A stretch of 64,000 nucleotides of DNA from UBA11512 sp964623895. GTDB taxonomy: Bacteria > Bacillota > Clostridia > Oscillospirales > CAG-272. Location: contig CAZUWA010000002.1 in assembly GCA_964623895.1 (NCBI GenBank), positions 18,488 through 82,487 on the forward strand. Direction: 5' to 3'. The notes under the pieces were generated by a model that did not search any database, was not told where the DNA came from, and saw only the letters and a list, made by a program, of their open reading frames with translations. Both the position numbers and the translations under genes were made by a program. Below, in pieces: positions 25,573 to 35,143 of the stretch; position 1 is the first letter of the stretch; the number at the start of each line of letters is the position of its first letter.

Positions 25573-26745
25573 ATGAAGATCACATTTGACAAGGAAATAC
25601 TGATTGAGGCGATGACGCCGGCATTAAGCGCTGTCTCAGATAAGAACACTATTTCCGCTATTGAAGGTATTCTGTTTACAACCGACGGTAAGGATCGTTG
25701 TATCCTCTCTTCCTACGACCTTGAAAAGGGCTTTCGTACTTCTGTTACGGCGAATGTTGCGGAGGAGGGTAATTTTATTATCAATGCCGCAAAACTCTTT
25801 CGTATGATCCGTATGATGCCGGAACGCGCTGTGACGATCGAGGTAGATGATAAGTTCCGTACTAAAGTTTCTTCCGGCAATTCGGTGTTTGCTCTTTCCG
25901 CGCTTCCCGGAGGTGATTTTCCAAATCTGCCCGACCTCAACGGCGAATCGGGTGTTTCAATCAATAAGGAACTTTTAAAGAAGATGATCGGTCAAGTTCA
26001 GCATGCCATTGCAATCAGCGATCAGCGCCCGGTACTCAGTGGGGCATATTTTAAACTGACTTCCACAGGTATCCGCATGGTTTCTTGCGACGGCAACCGT
26101 TTGGCACTTCGTGAAAAGGACAGTACTCTGTCTGTTGAAAAAGAAGATGGGATTTCCTTCATCGTTCCGGGAAAGACGCTTCTTGAACTTTCCAAAATGC
26201 TTGTAGGGGATATGAATGAAAAGGTTGAACTGTCTTTCGGGCGCAAGCATGTCATCTTCCGTATCGGTGAAAGTATTTTTTTCTCTCGTCTCATTGACGG
26301 AGAATATATTGATTATCAGCGTGTCATACCTAAGTCGAACAACATCCATGTGACTCTTGATCGTGCCGAACTGGTCGATTGTTTAGAGCGTGTATCTCTG
26401 GTCACGGATGATAAGTCCGTCGGTTCGATACGCGGCTATGTCAAATGTATTTTTGAGGGGAATATTTTAAAAGTTTCCTCCAGTTCCTCTGTTTCTTCCG
26501 TTAATGATGAATTGCCGATCGAAAAAGAGGGGGAGGACATCACTATCGGATTTAACTGTCGCTTCCTTCTTGATGCACTTCGCGCCATTTCAGACGATCG
26601 CATCAAACTCTCTCTTGCAACGCCTTTGATGAGCGTGGTCATCGAGCCGATCGAAAAAGAAGAACAACCGGAAGAGGAAAAGGAAAAAAAGGAAGACAAC
26701 GGAACTTTCTTATACATGGTCTGCCCGGTAAAAATGAAAGAATAA
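25573..26745 (+). CDS. dnaN: DNA polymerase III beta sliding clamp
   Basis: A 390-residue beta clamp starting MKITFDKEIL, with the repeated clamp topology and the typical LLKKMIGQVQHAIAISDQRP and LSGAYFKLTSTGIRMVSCDGNRL segments. The end FLYMVCPVKMKE differs a little from the usual VMPMR but is in register. There is an acidic/Lys insert before it (EKEEQPEEEKEKKE). The ATG at 25573 has AAAGGAA upstream; the longer frame from 25528 is not supported. Confidence 0.96.
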   Translation: MKITFDKEILIEAMTPALSAVSDKNTISAIEGILFTTDGKDRCILSSYDLEKGFRTSVTANVAEEGNFIINAAKLFRMIRMMPERAVTIEVDDKFRTKVSSGNSVFALSALPGGDFPNLPDLNGESGVSINKELLKKMIGQVQHAIAISDQRPVLSGAYFKLTSTGIRMVSCDGNRLALREKDSTLSVEKEDGISFIVPGKTLLELSKMLVGDMNEKVELSFGRKHVIFRIGESIFFSRLIDGEYIDYQRVIPKSNNIHVTLDRAELVDCLERVSLVTDDKSVGSIRGYVKCIFEGNILKVSSSSSVSSVNDELPIEKEGEDITIGFNCRFLLDALRAISDDRIKLSLATPLMSVVIEPIEKEEQPEEEKEKKEDNGTFLYMVCPVKMKE

Positions 26746-26763
26746 GCGGCAAAAAATTCTACT

Positions 26764-27846
26764 ATGATCTTAAAAAAAATAGAATATCAAAATTTCCGCA
26801 ACATAAAAGATGCAACGCTCATCTTTAATCCCGGCGTAAATCTTTTGTACGGAGACAATGCACAGGGCAAGACGAATGCTATTGAAGGCATCTATCTCTG
26901 TGCGCAGGGACGCAGTCACCGTACCGCAAGGGAAAAGGATTATATTCTTTACGGAGAAGAGTTTGCAAAAGTTACTTTAGATTATGCAGACAGTTTTCGT
27001 GATAAACGGTTAGAACTCCGATATCTTAAGATTGGGCGAAAATTCTGCAAAAAAAACGGTTTGGCAGTCAAAAAAATGTCTGAATTCATCGGAAATTTTC
27101 GTGCCGTGATATTCTGCCCCGAATATCTTTCGATCGTCAGGAACGGACCGGGCGAGCGAAGAAATTTTTTAGACAGCGCACTCTGTCAATTAGACAGCGA
27201 ATACTTGTCTGCGCTTCAAAAGTATGCAACAGCCCTTTCTCAGCGCAACAGGCTTCTTTCCGAATATTCCTTCCACCCGGACGCTTTTGAAGAAACAGGT
27301 GACTTGTGGGCGGAGCAGATTGCGGAAATGGGAGAAATCCTTTCCTTTAAACGGGCAGAATACCTTGAAAAAGTGGAAAAGGAAGTCAAAATGCTGTTTT
27401 CCGAAATGACGAACGGAGAAGAAAGACCGGAACTCATTTACAAAAAGCCGATGAAAAAAGAAGAGTATATGGCACAGTTTCTTTCCGGCAAACAACGTGA
27501 AATTCGCGCGGGAACAACACTCTTCGGCGTGCATCGTGATGACATAGAAATTCTTTTAAACGGCAAGCAGGCGCGAATTTTTGCCTCACAGGGACAACAG
27601 CGTAGCCTCGCGGTAGCGATGAAACTGGCGGAAGGTAGTGTTTCAAAAGAAAAAACGGGAGAATATCCGGTGTTTCTTCTTGACGATGTGTTAAGCGAAT
27701 TAGATGACAAACGAAAGCGCTTCATTCTTTCCGGACTTGCGGAAAGACAGGTCATCATTACCTGCTGTGATGAAAAAGAAGTGGAAAAGATTGCAGACGG
27801 AAGGGTAATTTGCGTTGAAAAAGGTCAATATACGACGGTTCGGTAA
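26764..27846 (+). CDS. recF: DNA replication/repair ATPase RecF
   Basis: A 360-residue SMC-like ATPase: Walker A GDNAQGKTNAIEGIYL (about 30), signature SQGQQRSLAVAMKLAE (about 280), Walker B LLDDVLSELDD (about 300). It loads RecA at gaps. It follows dnaN by 18 bases with a poor ribosome site. The small S4-domain gene yaaA that usually lies between dnaN and recF is missing. Its end overlaps the TTG-started RemB gene by 32 bases. Confidence 0.95.
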   Translation: MILKKIEYQNFRNIKDATLIFNPGVNLLYGDNAQGKTNAIEGIYLCAQGRSHRTAREKDYILYGEEFAKVTLDYADSFRDKRLELRYLKIGRKFCKKNGLAVKKMSEFIGNFRAVIFCPEYLSIVRNGPGERRNFLDSALCQLDSEYLSALQKYATALSQRNRLLSEYSFHPDAFEETGDLWAEQIAEMGEILSFKRAEYLEKVEKEVKMLFSEMTNGEERPELIYKKPMKKEEYMAQFLSGKQREIRAGTTLFGVHRDDIEILLNGKQARIFASQGQQRSLAVAMKLAEGSVSKEKTGEYPVFLLDDVLSELDDKRKRFILSGLAERQVIITCCDEKEVEKIADGRVICVEKGQYTTVR

Positions 27847-28099
27847 GCGCGCCTATATTCAGATGGAAAACAACCGTTGGGTCAAAAAAGAAGGACTGAT
27901 CGGGGTGTTTGATCTTGATAAGAGCACCATTTCTCCGATTTCGAGAAAATTTGTGCGCACGGCGGAAAAAAACGGCATGGTAACGACCGTTTCGGAAGGT
28001 CTGCCAAGGTCCTTTCTCTATTACGATGACGGAATCAAAGAACAAATGTATCTATCCGTTTTTTCGGTTACGGCAATCAAAAACCGATTGGAGCAGTGA
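27815..28099 (+). CDS. remB: RemB/YaaB-like extracellular matrix regulator (DUF370)
   Basis: A protein of up to 94 residues matching DUF370. The core GLIGVFDLDKSTISPISRKF and the later ISxxT-like VFSVTAIKNR fit clostridial YaaB/RemB. It sits between recF and gyrB as in Bacillus. The start is uncertain: TTG at 27815 gives an unusual N-terminal extension of 16 residues overlapping recF, while family members normally begin near the YIQMENN region. An ATG at 27863 is the alternative. Confidence 0.75.
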   Translation: MKKVNIRRFGKRAYIQMENNRWVKKEGLIGVFDLDKSTISPISRKFVRTAEKNGMVTTVSEGLPRSFLYYDDGIKEQMYLSVFSVTAIKNRLEQ

Positions 28100-28132
28100 A
28101 CAATCAGAAAGATATCCCAAGAGGAAAAAAGC

Positions 28133-30055
28133 ATGAGTGAAGAATTGAAAGAAATGAATTATGACGAATCGCAGATCCAAGTGTTAGAAGGACTTGAAGC
28201 GGTCAGAAAACGTCCCGGTATGTATATCGGTACAACATCGGTAAGAGGCTTACACCATCTGGTGTATGAGATCGTTGACAACTCGATCGATGAGGCATTG
28301 GCAGGTTTCTGTACAAAAATTGCCGTGACGATCAATAAGGGGGAGACGATCACCGTTGTCGATAACGGACGCGGCATTCCGACGGGCATTCACCCGAAGC
28401 AAGGAATTCCTACCCCTGTCGTGGTCTATACCGTTCTGCATGCCGGCGGTAAGTTCGGCGGCGGCGGATACAAGATCGCGGGAGGACTTCACGGTGTGGG
28501 TGCGTCGGTCGTAAATGCTCTTTCCGAATGGATGGAGGTAGACGATGTCCATGAGGGCAGACGTTTTACCATGCGCTTTGAACGAGGCAAACAGGTCGGT
28601 GCATTCACCGAACAGCCTCTTTTAGAGGGCAGAACGAGCGGTGTATCGGTGACCTTTAAGCCCGACTCCGAAATATTTGAAGAAGTAGTATTCGATTATG
28701 AGATCCTGTTAAACCGTCTTCGCGAGCAGGCATTTTTGAATGCCGGTGTGCGCATCGTTTTAAGAGATGAACGCGCTGAGGAGATCAGAGAGGATGATCT
28801 CTGCTATGAAGGCGGTATCAAGACCTTTGTAGAGTATTTGAATAGCAACAAGACTGTTATCCACCCTCAGGTGATCTACATTAAGGGCGAAAAGGATGGC
28901 AGTGTTGCAGAGGTCGCAATGCAATATAACGACAGTTATAACGAGACGATCATGACCTTTGCAAATAATATGAACACCATTGAAGGCGGTACGCACGAAA
29001 CGGGTTTCAAGACCGCTATCACAAAAGTTCTCAACAACTATGCCCGTAAGAAGGGCATCTTGAAGGATTCCGACAAAAATTTAAGCGGCGAAGATGTGAG
29101 AGAGGGATTGTGCGCTGTCGTATCGGTCAAACTGGAAGATGCGCAGTTTGAGTCTCAGACCAAAGCAAAATTAGGAAACTCTTCCATCCGTACTCTTGTG
29201 GATAATGTCGTTTCTGCAAAATTAGCGGAATTTTTAGAAGAAAATCCGGACGCCGGAAAGATCATTCTCGATAAGGCTCTAACAGCTTCCCGTGCAAGGG
29301 AAGCGGCAAGAAAGGCACGCGAGAGCACCCGTCGTAAGGGAGCGCTTGATAATATGCCTTTGCCCGGCAAACTTGTAGACTGCCAAGAACGCAGAGTAGA
29401 CGTTACAGAACTTTATCTTGTAGAGGGTAACTCTGCGGGCGGTTCCGCAAAGGATGCGCGCGATCCGAAATTTCAAGCTATTTTGCCGTTGCGCGGTAAG
29501 GTATTAAATGTCGAAAAGACCCGCCTTGACAAGGTTTACGGCAATCCATCGCTCATTCCGATCATTCAGTGCCTTGGATGTGGGATCGGGGAGGATTTTG
29601 ATATCAGCAAACTGCGCTACGGCAAGATCATTATTATGGCAGATGCCGATGTAGACGGTTCGCACATTCGTATCCTGCTTCTGACCTTCTTCTTCAGACA
29701 TATGAAACAGCTCATTGACGATGGGCACATCTATTTAGCTCAGCCGCCGCTCTTCAAGGTCTCAAAAGGAAAACAAGTACGCTATGCTTTCTCCGATGAA
29801 GAACGGGATTTTTACATCCAAGAATTGGGTACAAAGGGCGTAGAAGCGGAACGGTATAAGGGTCTTGGTGAAATGGATGGCGATCAGTTGCGTGATACCA
29901 CCATGGATCCTGAAAAGCGCATCATTTTAAAGGTAACCATCGACGACGCCATCGTTGCAGATCAGACCTTTTCGCTGTTGATGGGCGACCAGGTGGAACC
30001 GAGAAAGCTTTTCATCGAGCAGAATGCCAAATTTGCAGAAAATCTGGACATTTGA
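28133..30055 (+). CDS. gyrB: DNA gyrase subunit B
   Basis: A 640-residue type II topoisomerase ATPase. The GHKL ATPase motifs are EIVDNSIDEALAGFC, DNGRGIP and GLHGVGASVVNAL. The Toprim domain has VEGNSAGGSAKDARD (about 428) and IIMADADVDGSHIR. The C-terminus ends in the GyrA-contact block RYKGLGEMDGDQLRDTTMDP. With GyrA it introduces negative supercoils. GAGGAAAA precedes the ATG. Its position next to gyrA and its motifs favour gyrase over ParE. Confidence 0.97.
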   Translation: MSEELKEMNYDESQIQVLEGLEAVRKRPGMYIGTTSVRGLHHLVYEIVDNSIDEALAGFCTKIAVTINKGETITVVDNGRGIPTGIHPKQGIPTPVVVYTVLHAGGKFGGGGYKIAGGLHGVGASVVNALSEWMEVDDVHEGRRFTMRFERGKQVGAFTEQPLLEGRTSGVSVTFKPDSEIFEEVVFDYEILLNRLREQAFLNAGVRIVLRDERAEEIREDDLCYEGGIKTFVEYLNSNKTVIHPQVIYIKGEKDGSVAEVAMQYNDSYNETIMTFANNMNTIEGGTHETGFKTAITKVLNNYARKKGILKDSDKNLSGEDVREGLCAVVSVKLEDAQFESQTKAKLGNSSIRTLVDNVVSAKLAEFLEENPDAGKIILDKALTASRAREAARKARESTRRKGALDNMPLPGKLVDCQERRVDVTELYLVEGNSAGGSAKDARDPKFQAILPLRGKVLNVEKTRLDKVYGNPSLIPIIQCLGCGIGEDFDISKLRYGKIIIMADADVDGSHIRILLLTFFFRHMKQLIDDGHIYLAQPPLFKVSKGKQVRYAFSDEERDFYIQELGTKGVEAERYKGLGEMDGDQLRDTTMDPEKRIILKVTIDDAIVADQTFSLLMGDQVEPRKLFIEQNAKFAENLDI

Positions 30056-30138
30056 TCATTTTTTACCGCAAACGGGCGGTGAACATTCTAAAAAAACAGA
30101 AACTCGCTTTTTATAAGCGTTAAGAGAGAATTTGAACT

Positions 30139-32703
30139 ATGGAAAATAATAACCAAGATCTTGAATTCAAAAATCAAAAGATCGTAGAAGTACACATGGA
30201 AAAAGAGGTGAAGAAATCCTTCATCGAATATGCCATGAGCGTCATTGTCAGCCGTGCTCTGCCCGATGTGCGAGACGGTTTGAAGCCGGTGCACCGCAGA
30301 ATCTTATATTCGATGTTTGATGACAAACTGACTTCCGACAAGCCCTATCGTAAATCGGCAACGACCGTCGGTAACGTGCTCGGTCATTACCATCCGCATG
30401 GTGACGCTTCTGTTTACGATGCTTTAGTGCGTCTTGCACAGGATTTTTCGATGCGTTATCCGCTTGTAGACGGTCACGGTAACTTCGGTAACCTTGACGG
30501 CGACGGTGCGGCTGCTTACCGTTATACCGAAGCAAGAATGTCAAAGATCGCAAATGAGATGCTTCGTGACATCGACAAAAAAGTGGTCGATTTTATGCCG
30601 AACTTCGATAATAAATTGGAAGAGCCGGTCGTACTGCCGTCTCGTTTTCCAAACCTGCTTGTCAACGGGTCGGTCGGTATTGCTGTCGGTATGGCAACCA
30701 ATGTTCCGCCTCACAACCTCGGTGAAGTTATTGACGGCACGGTCTATTTTATGGATCATCCGGATGCGACTGTCCCGGAACTGATGAATTTCATCAAAGG
30801 TCCGGATTTCCCGACCGGCGCGATCATTTGCGGTAAGCAGGGAATCCTCCATGCTTACACTACCGGAAAAGGCAAGATTCCGGTACGTGCACGCTGTACC
30901 GTTGAAGAAGACAAGCATCGCATCGTTGTCAGCGAAATTCCTTATATGGTCAATAAATCGGTTCTGGTCGAATCGATCGCAAATTGTCATAAAGACAAAA
31001 AAGTGGACGGTATCACGGGATTGCGTGATGAATCTTCCGGCAGAACAGGTCTGCGTATCGTTATCGAATACAGAAGAGATGCCAACCCGGAAGTTATCTT
31101 AAATCAACTTTATAAATATACCCAACTGCAAGACACTTGTTCGGTCAATATGCTTGCGATCGTTGATAATGCTCCGAAGGTTTTGAGTCTGCCGCAGATC
31201 TTGCAGCATTACATTTCCTTCCAAGAGGATGTCATCATTCGCCGCACGAAGTTTGATCTTGACAAGGCGCTTGCGGAAATGCATATTCTTGAAGGATATA
31301 AGATCGCTATCAATAATATCGACGAGGTCATTGCCATTATCAAATCTTCCGCAAGCATTGGTGACGCAAGAGAAAAACTGATGGTTCGCTTTGCTTTGAC
31401 CGAAGTGCAGGCGCAGGCAATTGTGGATATGACGCTTGGTAAACTCTCCGGTTTGGAACGTCAAAAGGTGGAAGAACGTCTTGCAAAATTGGCTGCGGTA
31501 GTGGCAGAATTGGAAGCAATCCTCAAGGATGAAGGACGGATCAAGAATATCATCAAAGATGAACTTCTTGCGATCAAGGCAAAATATTCCGACGAACGCC
31601 GCACAGAGATCGGTGCACCGGTGGATGATATCATCATTGAAGATCTGATTGAGCGTCACACAGCGGTCATTACCGTCAGTGAAGCGGGCTATATCAAGAG
31701 ATTGACTGCCGATACCTATCAGGCACAGCGTCGCGGCGGCAAAGGCATTACCGGTATGACCACCAAGGAAGAAGACCGTGTGGTCGATGTGGTGGCAGTT
31801 GATTCACATTCATATTTGATGATGTTCACCAATTTCGGAAAAGTTCAGGTCATTAAGGCATATATGATCCCGGAAAGCAGTAGGATCGCAAAGGGAACGA
31901 ATCTTGTCAATATTCTCAATCTTGAAAAAGACGAGCATGTGACTGCGATGCTGTCTGTTTCCGACTTTGATATGGATGATGACTCTGAGGAATGTATTCT
32001 TTTCGTGACGGCAAACGGTACGGTCAAGAGAACGGCGTTGTCCGAATTTGCTTACCGAAGAAAAGGCGGAAAGCGTGCACTTACCCTCGATGAAGGGGAC
32101 GAATTGGTCTATGCACGCCATACAACCGGCAGTGATCGCATCATCATTGCTACCAAGAATGGTCTTGCGACCTGCTTTGACGAGCAGGATGCGCGTGTGA
32201 TGGGCAGAAATGCACGTGGTGTGCGCGGCATTCGTTTGGAAGAAGGCGACCGTGTGACGGGTGTGGCACTTGTGGAAGAAGGAAAACAACTCATCACCGT
32301 TACAGAACAGGGCTACGGCAAGCAGAGTAAGTTTGAGGACTTCTCGGTACACAACCGCGGCGGTAAGGGCTGTATTTGCCATAATCTAAACGAAAAGACC
32401 GGCAAACTGGTCGGCATTGCCTCCGTTTCGGAAGAGGATGACTTGATGCTCATCACCGATGAAGGCATTGTCATTCGTGTGGCAGTTTCCGATATTCCCA
32501 CCTATAGCAGAACTGCAGGGGGCGTTATTGTTATGCGCGTTTCGGAAGGACAAAGGATCGTAAATTTCACGGTTACTGCCAAAGAGGAAGAGGAATCGGT
32601 TGAAATTTCAGGAGAAAAAACGGACACACCGGCGGTAGAAACAGAGGAAGTTAAAGTTTCCGAAGAGCTTCAAAGATCGGAAGAAAACGGCAGTGAGGAA
32701 TAA
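30139..32703 (+). CDS. gyrA: DNA gyrase subunit A
   Basis: An 854-residue cleavage-religation subunit. The catalytic Tyr is in AAYRYTEARMS (about 130). The GyrA-box QRRGGKG (about 530) identifies gyrase rather than ParC. The C-terminal beta-propeller is followed by an acidic tail of about 45 residues (EEEESVEISGEK...ENGSEE). The gap after gyrB includes a small hairpin CGCTT-TTTAT-AAGCG. GyrA is the quinolone target; no unusual change was noted in DASVYDALVRLAQ. Confidence 0.97.
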   Translation: MENNNQDLEFKNQKIVEVHMEKEVKKSFIEYAMSVIVSRALPDVRDGLKPVHRRILYSMFDDKLTSDKPYRKSATTVGNVLGHYHPHGDASVYDALVRLAQDFSMRYPLVDGHGNFGNLDGDGAAAYRYTEARMSKIANEMLRDIDKKVVDFMPNFDNKLEEPVVLPSRFPNLLVNGSVGIAVGMATNVPPHNLGEVIDGTVYFMDHPDATVPELMNFIKGPDFPTGAIICGKQGILHAYTTGKGKIPVRARCTVEEDKHRIVVSEIPYMVNKSVLVESIANCHKDKKVDGITGLRDESSGRTGLRIVIEYRRDANPEVILNQLYKYTQLQDTCSVNMLAIVDNAPKVLSLPQILQHYISFQEDVIIRRTKFDLDKALAEMHILEGYKIAINNIDEVIAIIKSSASIGDAREKLMVRFALTEVQAQAIVDMTLGKLSGLERQKVEERLAKLAAVVAELEAILKDEGRIKNIIKDELLAIKAKYSDERRTEIGAPVDDIIIEDLIERHTAVITVSEAGYIKRLTADTYQAQRRGGKGITGMTTKEEDRVVDVVAVDSHSYLMMFTNFGKVQVIKAYMIPESSRIAKGTNLVNILNLEKDEHVTAMLSVSDFDMDDDSEECILFVTANGTVKRTALSEFAYRRKGGKRALTLDEGDELVYARHTTGSDRIIIATKNGLATCFDEQDARVMGRNARGVRGIRLEEGDRVTGVALVEEGKQLITVTEQGYGKQSKFEDFSVHNRGGKGCICHNLNEKTGKLVGIASVSEEDDLMLITDEGIVIRVAVSDIPTYSRTAGGVIVMRVSEGQRIVNFTVTAKEEEESVEISGEKTDTPAVETEEVKVSEELQRSEENGSEE

Positions 32704-33291
32704 ATGAAGAGAGTAAGATTGATTTCCGGATGTATTTCCCTGCTTCTCCTTGTTTCCGTGGTTTTCGGATTTTCCTCCTGCGCGCTTTTGCAAAAACCGG
32801 AGGAGAGCGAGATCAAAGAAGCGATGGAGAAGTTGCTCCCTATTAGTAGGGAAGCAACAGATATCGTCTATGGCGAAGGAATCAAAATAGATGAAAATTT
32901 TGTGATCGATCCGGACTGGACGACTGCACATTATGCTCCGGTTTCCTATGATTACAAGTATCAGACGGTGGATGATCTAAAATCGCTGATCCGTTCGGCA
33001 TTTTCAGAAGGATATGCAGAGGAAATGTATGAATATGCGTTCGTCAGCAATGATGAATTCATGTCGCGATTTGGAGAAAAAAGCGGAAAATTGACGATGG
33101 ACGTTACCAAAGATCCTTTTCATCTTGCCACCGACATCTATATCGAAACGACAAAGATCGTCAGCGGCAGCAGATATGCCTGTGTGGTCGAAGTGGAAAT
33201 GTCAAACGACGAGGGTGCAACACGCTATACCGAACATTTACGGCTGGTGAAAGAAAACGATCAGTGGAAATTCGACGGTCCAACTTACTGA
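32704..33291 (+). CDS. Hypothetical lipoprotein
   Basis: A 195-residue protein that begins at the base after the gyrA stop (ribosome site GAGGAA in the gyrA end). The signal peptide ends in VVFGFSSC, a lipobox. The mature part has Asp/Tyr-rich elements and ends as an NTF2-like or DUF4878-like fold might (HLRLVKENDQWKFDGPTY). I do not recognise a named family. Its tight placement between gyrA and recA suggests co-transcription, not function. Confidence 0.7.
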   Translation: MKRVRLISGCISLLLLVSVVFGFSSCALLQKPEESEIKEAMEKLLPISREATDIVYGEGIKIDENFVIDPDWTTAHYAPVSYDYKYQTVDDLKSLIRSAFSEGYAEEMYEYAFVSNDEFMSRFGEKSGKLTMDVTKDPFHLATDIYIETTKIVSGSRYACVVEVEMSNDEGATRYTEHLRLVKENDQWKFDGPTY

Positions 33292-33325
33292 ATACAGATA
33301 GACAGATAGAAAAGGAATCAATAAA

Positions 33326-34453
33326 ATGGCAAAAGCAAAAAAAGAAAAGGTCGCTGTTGCGCAGGTTACCGACGAAGAAGGTAAGAAAAAAGCGTTAAAC
33401 ACCGCCATTTCACAGATCGAAAAGAAATTCGGCGCAGGTACCATTATGCGCCTTGGAGACAGCACCTCCATGGTGGTTTCTGTCGTTTCTACCGGATCGC
33501 TTACATTGGATATGGCGCTCGGCGTCGGTGGGCTTCCTAAAGGCAGAATTGTTGAGATCTTCGGACCTGAATCTTCAGGTAAGACAACGGTCGCTCTGCA
33601 TGCCGTTGCGGAAGTGCAGAGAATGGGCGGCGTGGCAGCATTCGTCGACGCGGAGCATGCGCTCGATCCGAAATATGCGGAAGCACTTGGTGTAAACATT
33701 GCCGATATGTTGGTCTCTCAGCCCGATTCCGGTGAACAGGCACTTGACGTCACCGAAGCGCTGGTGCGTTCGGGAGCGGTCGACATCGTCGTTGTAGACT
33801 CGGTGGCGGCATTGGTGCCTCAGCAGGAGATCGACGGGGACATGGGCGCTTCGCATGTCGGATTACATGCAAGACTGATGAGCCAAGCGTTGCGGAAACT
33901 TTCCGGTGCGATCTCAAAATCTAATTGCGTGGTGGTATTCATCAACCAGTTACGTGAAAAGGTGGGCGTCTTATATGGCAATCCGGAAGTTACTACAGGC
34001 GGACGGGCACTCAAATTCTACGCGTCGGTTCGTATTGAGGTCAGAAGGAGCGAGAACCTGAAGAACGGCACTGAGATCTACGGATCGCGCACAAAATGCA
34101 AGGTCGTGAAAAATAAGGTCGCACCGCCGTTTAAGACCGCAGAATTCGACATTATTTACGGTAAGGGTATTTCTAAGGTCGGAGAGATCATCGATATGGC
34201 AATGGATCTCGGTATCATCGAGCGTTCGGGCGCATTCTTCTATTATGAAGGAAACCGCATCGGACAGGGGAAGGACAATGCAAAGAAATTCATTGAAGAA
34301 AATGTCGAATTGCAGAAGGAACTTGAAGAAAAGCTGAAGGCAATGAAAGATCAGTTGCCGGAAGGGGACAGTACTGTGTTTTTGTCTGAGGATGATGACG
34401 GGGGAGATGATTTCGATATCTCAGTGCTCGGATTGGGTGATGAAAACGAGTGA
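33326..34453 (+). CDS. recA: Recombinase RecA
   Basis: A 375-residue RecA. Walker A GPESSGKTTVAL (about 76), loop motifs including QPDSGEQALDV, Walker B DIVVVDSVAALVP, and the VFINQLREKVGV region are all present. The C-terminus is acidic (EDDDGGDDFDI). The ATG follows AAAAGGAATC. It lies 34 bases after the lipoprotein gene in what looks like the gyrA transcript, and I see no GAAC-N4-GTTC-type LexA box immediately upstream. Confidence 0.98.
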   Translation: MAKAKKEKVAVAQVTDEEGKKKALNTAISQIEKKFGAGTIMRLGDSTSMVVSVVSTGSLTLDMALGVGGLPKGRIVEIFGPESSGKTTVALHAVAEVQRMGGVAAFVDAEHALDPKYAEALGVNIADMLVSQPDSGEQALDVTEALVRSGAVDIVVVDSVAALVPQQEIDGDMGASHVGLHARLMSQALRKLSGAISKSNCVVVFINQLREKVGVLYGNPEVTTGGRALKFYASVRIEVRRSENLKNGTEIYGSRTKCKVVKNKVAPPFKTAEFDIIYGKGISKVGEIIDMAMDLGIIERSGAFFYYEGNRIGQGKDNAKKFIEENVELQKELEEKLKAMKDQLPEGDSTVFLSEDDDGGDDFDISVLGLGDENE

Positions 34454-34595
34454 TATCGAGTTCTTCACCGAAAAAACGGTATAAAAGGATGTGCACAGCG
34501 GCTCTGTTCTTCGGCACATAGGTAGAGTCAATAAAAATGCAGTTTCAGATCGATATGCAATGAGCAGAACGAGGAGACGGTATAGGTTTAAAGAA

Positions 34596-35126
34596 ATGTG
34601 GAAAAACAGGAAAAACAATCAGATCGAGGATACTGCGGAAAATGCAATGCGAACGGCAATTTCTCTGCTCGCATATAAAGAAAACACCAAGAAGGAGTTG
34701 TTTTCAAAACTGGTCGAGCGCGGATATTCCAGGGAAAATGCGATGGAAGCGGTTGATTTTACTGTGGGAAAAGGATATTTGTCGGAAGAGCGCTATTTAG
34801 ATCGCTATATTGAAAGTTGCGTAAAGAGTTTGTATGGCAAGAATAGGATCTTGATGACAGCACGGAAAAAGGGCTTTGAAGAGGATTTGTTTACAAATGA
34901 CTTGTTTACCTCTGTCAATTTTGATGAGTACTGTTATGTTGCTCTTTTAAAATGCAAAAAAACAAATGCCAATAAGGCAAGAAATACTTTACTTCGCCGT
35001 GGCTATTCCTCTGCGGAGATCACTCGTTCTCTTAAGAGATATTTGACTGAAAACGGCGTGCCGTACGGCAGTGAAGAACAAGAAGAGGATCTTTATATAG
35101 AAGCTTTTTCAGACGACGATATTTAA
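34596..35126 (+). CDS. recX: RecA regulator RecX
   Basis: A RecX-family protein of about 176 residues. Motifs are AISLLAYKENTKKELFSKL, a RGYS turn, and VDFTVGKGYLSEERYLDRYI, with repeated three-helix units. RecX limits RecA filament growth. Position next to recA is typical. The start is uncertain: ATG at 34596 (MWKNRKN) fits the family, ATG 34560 and 34491 give longer basic N-termini without good ribosome sites. Confidence 0.82.
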   Translation: MWKNRKNNQIEDTAENAMRTAISLLAYKENTKKELFSKLVERGYSRENAMEAVDFTVGKGYLSEERYLDRYIESCVKSLYGKNRILMTARKKGFEEDLFTNDLFTSVNFDEYCYVALLKCKKTNANKARNTLLRRGYSSAEITRSLKRYLTENGVPYGSEEQEEDLYIEAFSDDDI

Positions 35127-35143
35127 AAAGGAATTTTGGAAAA

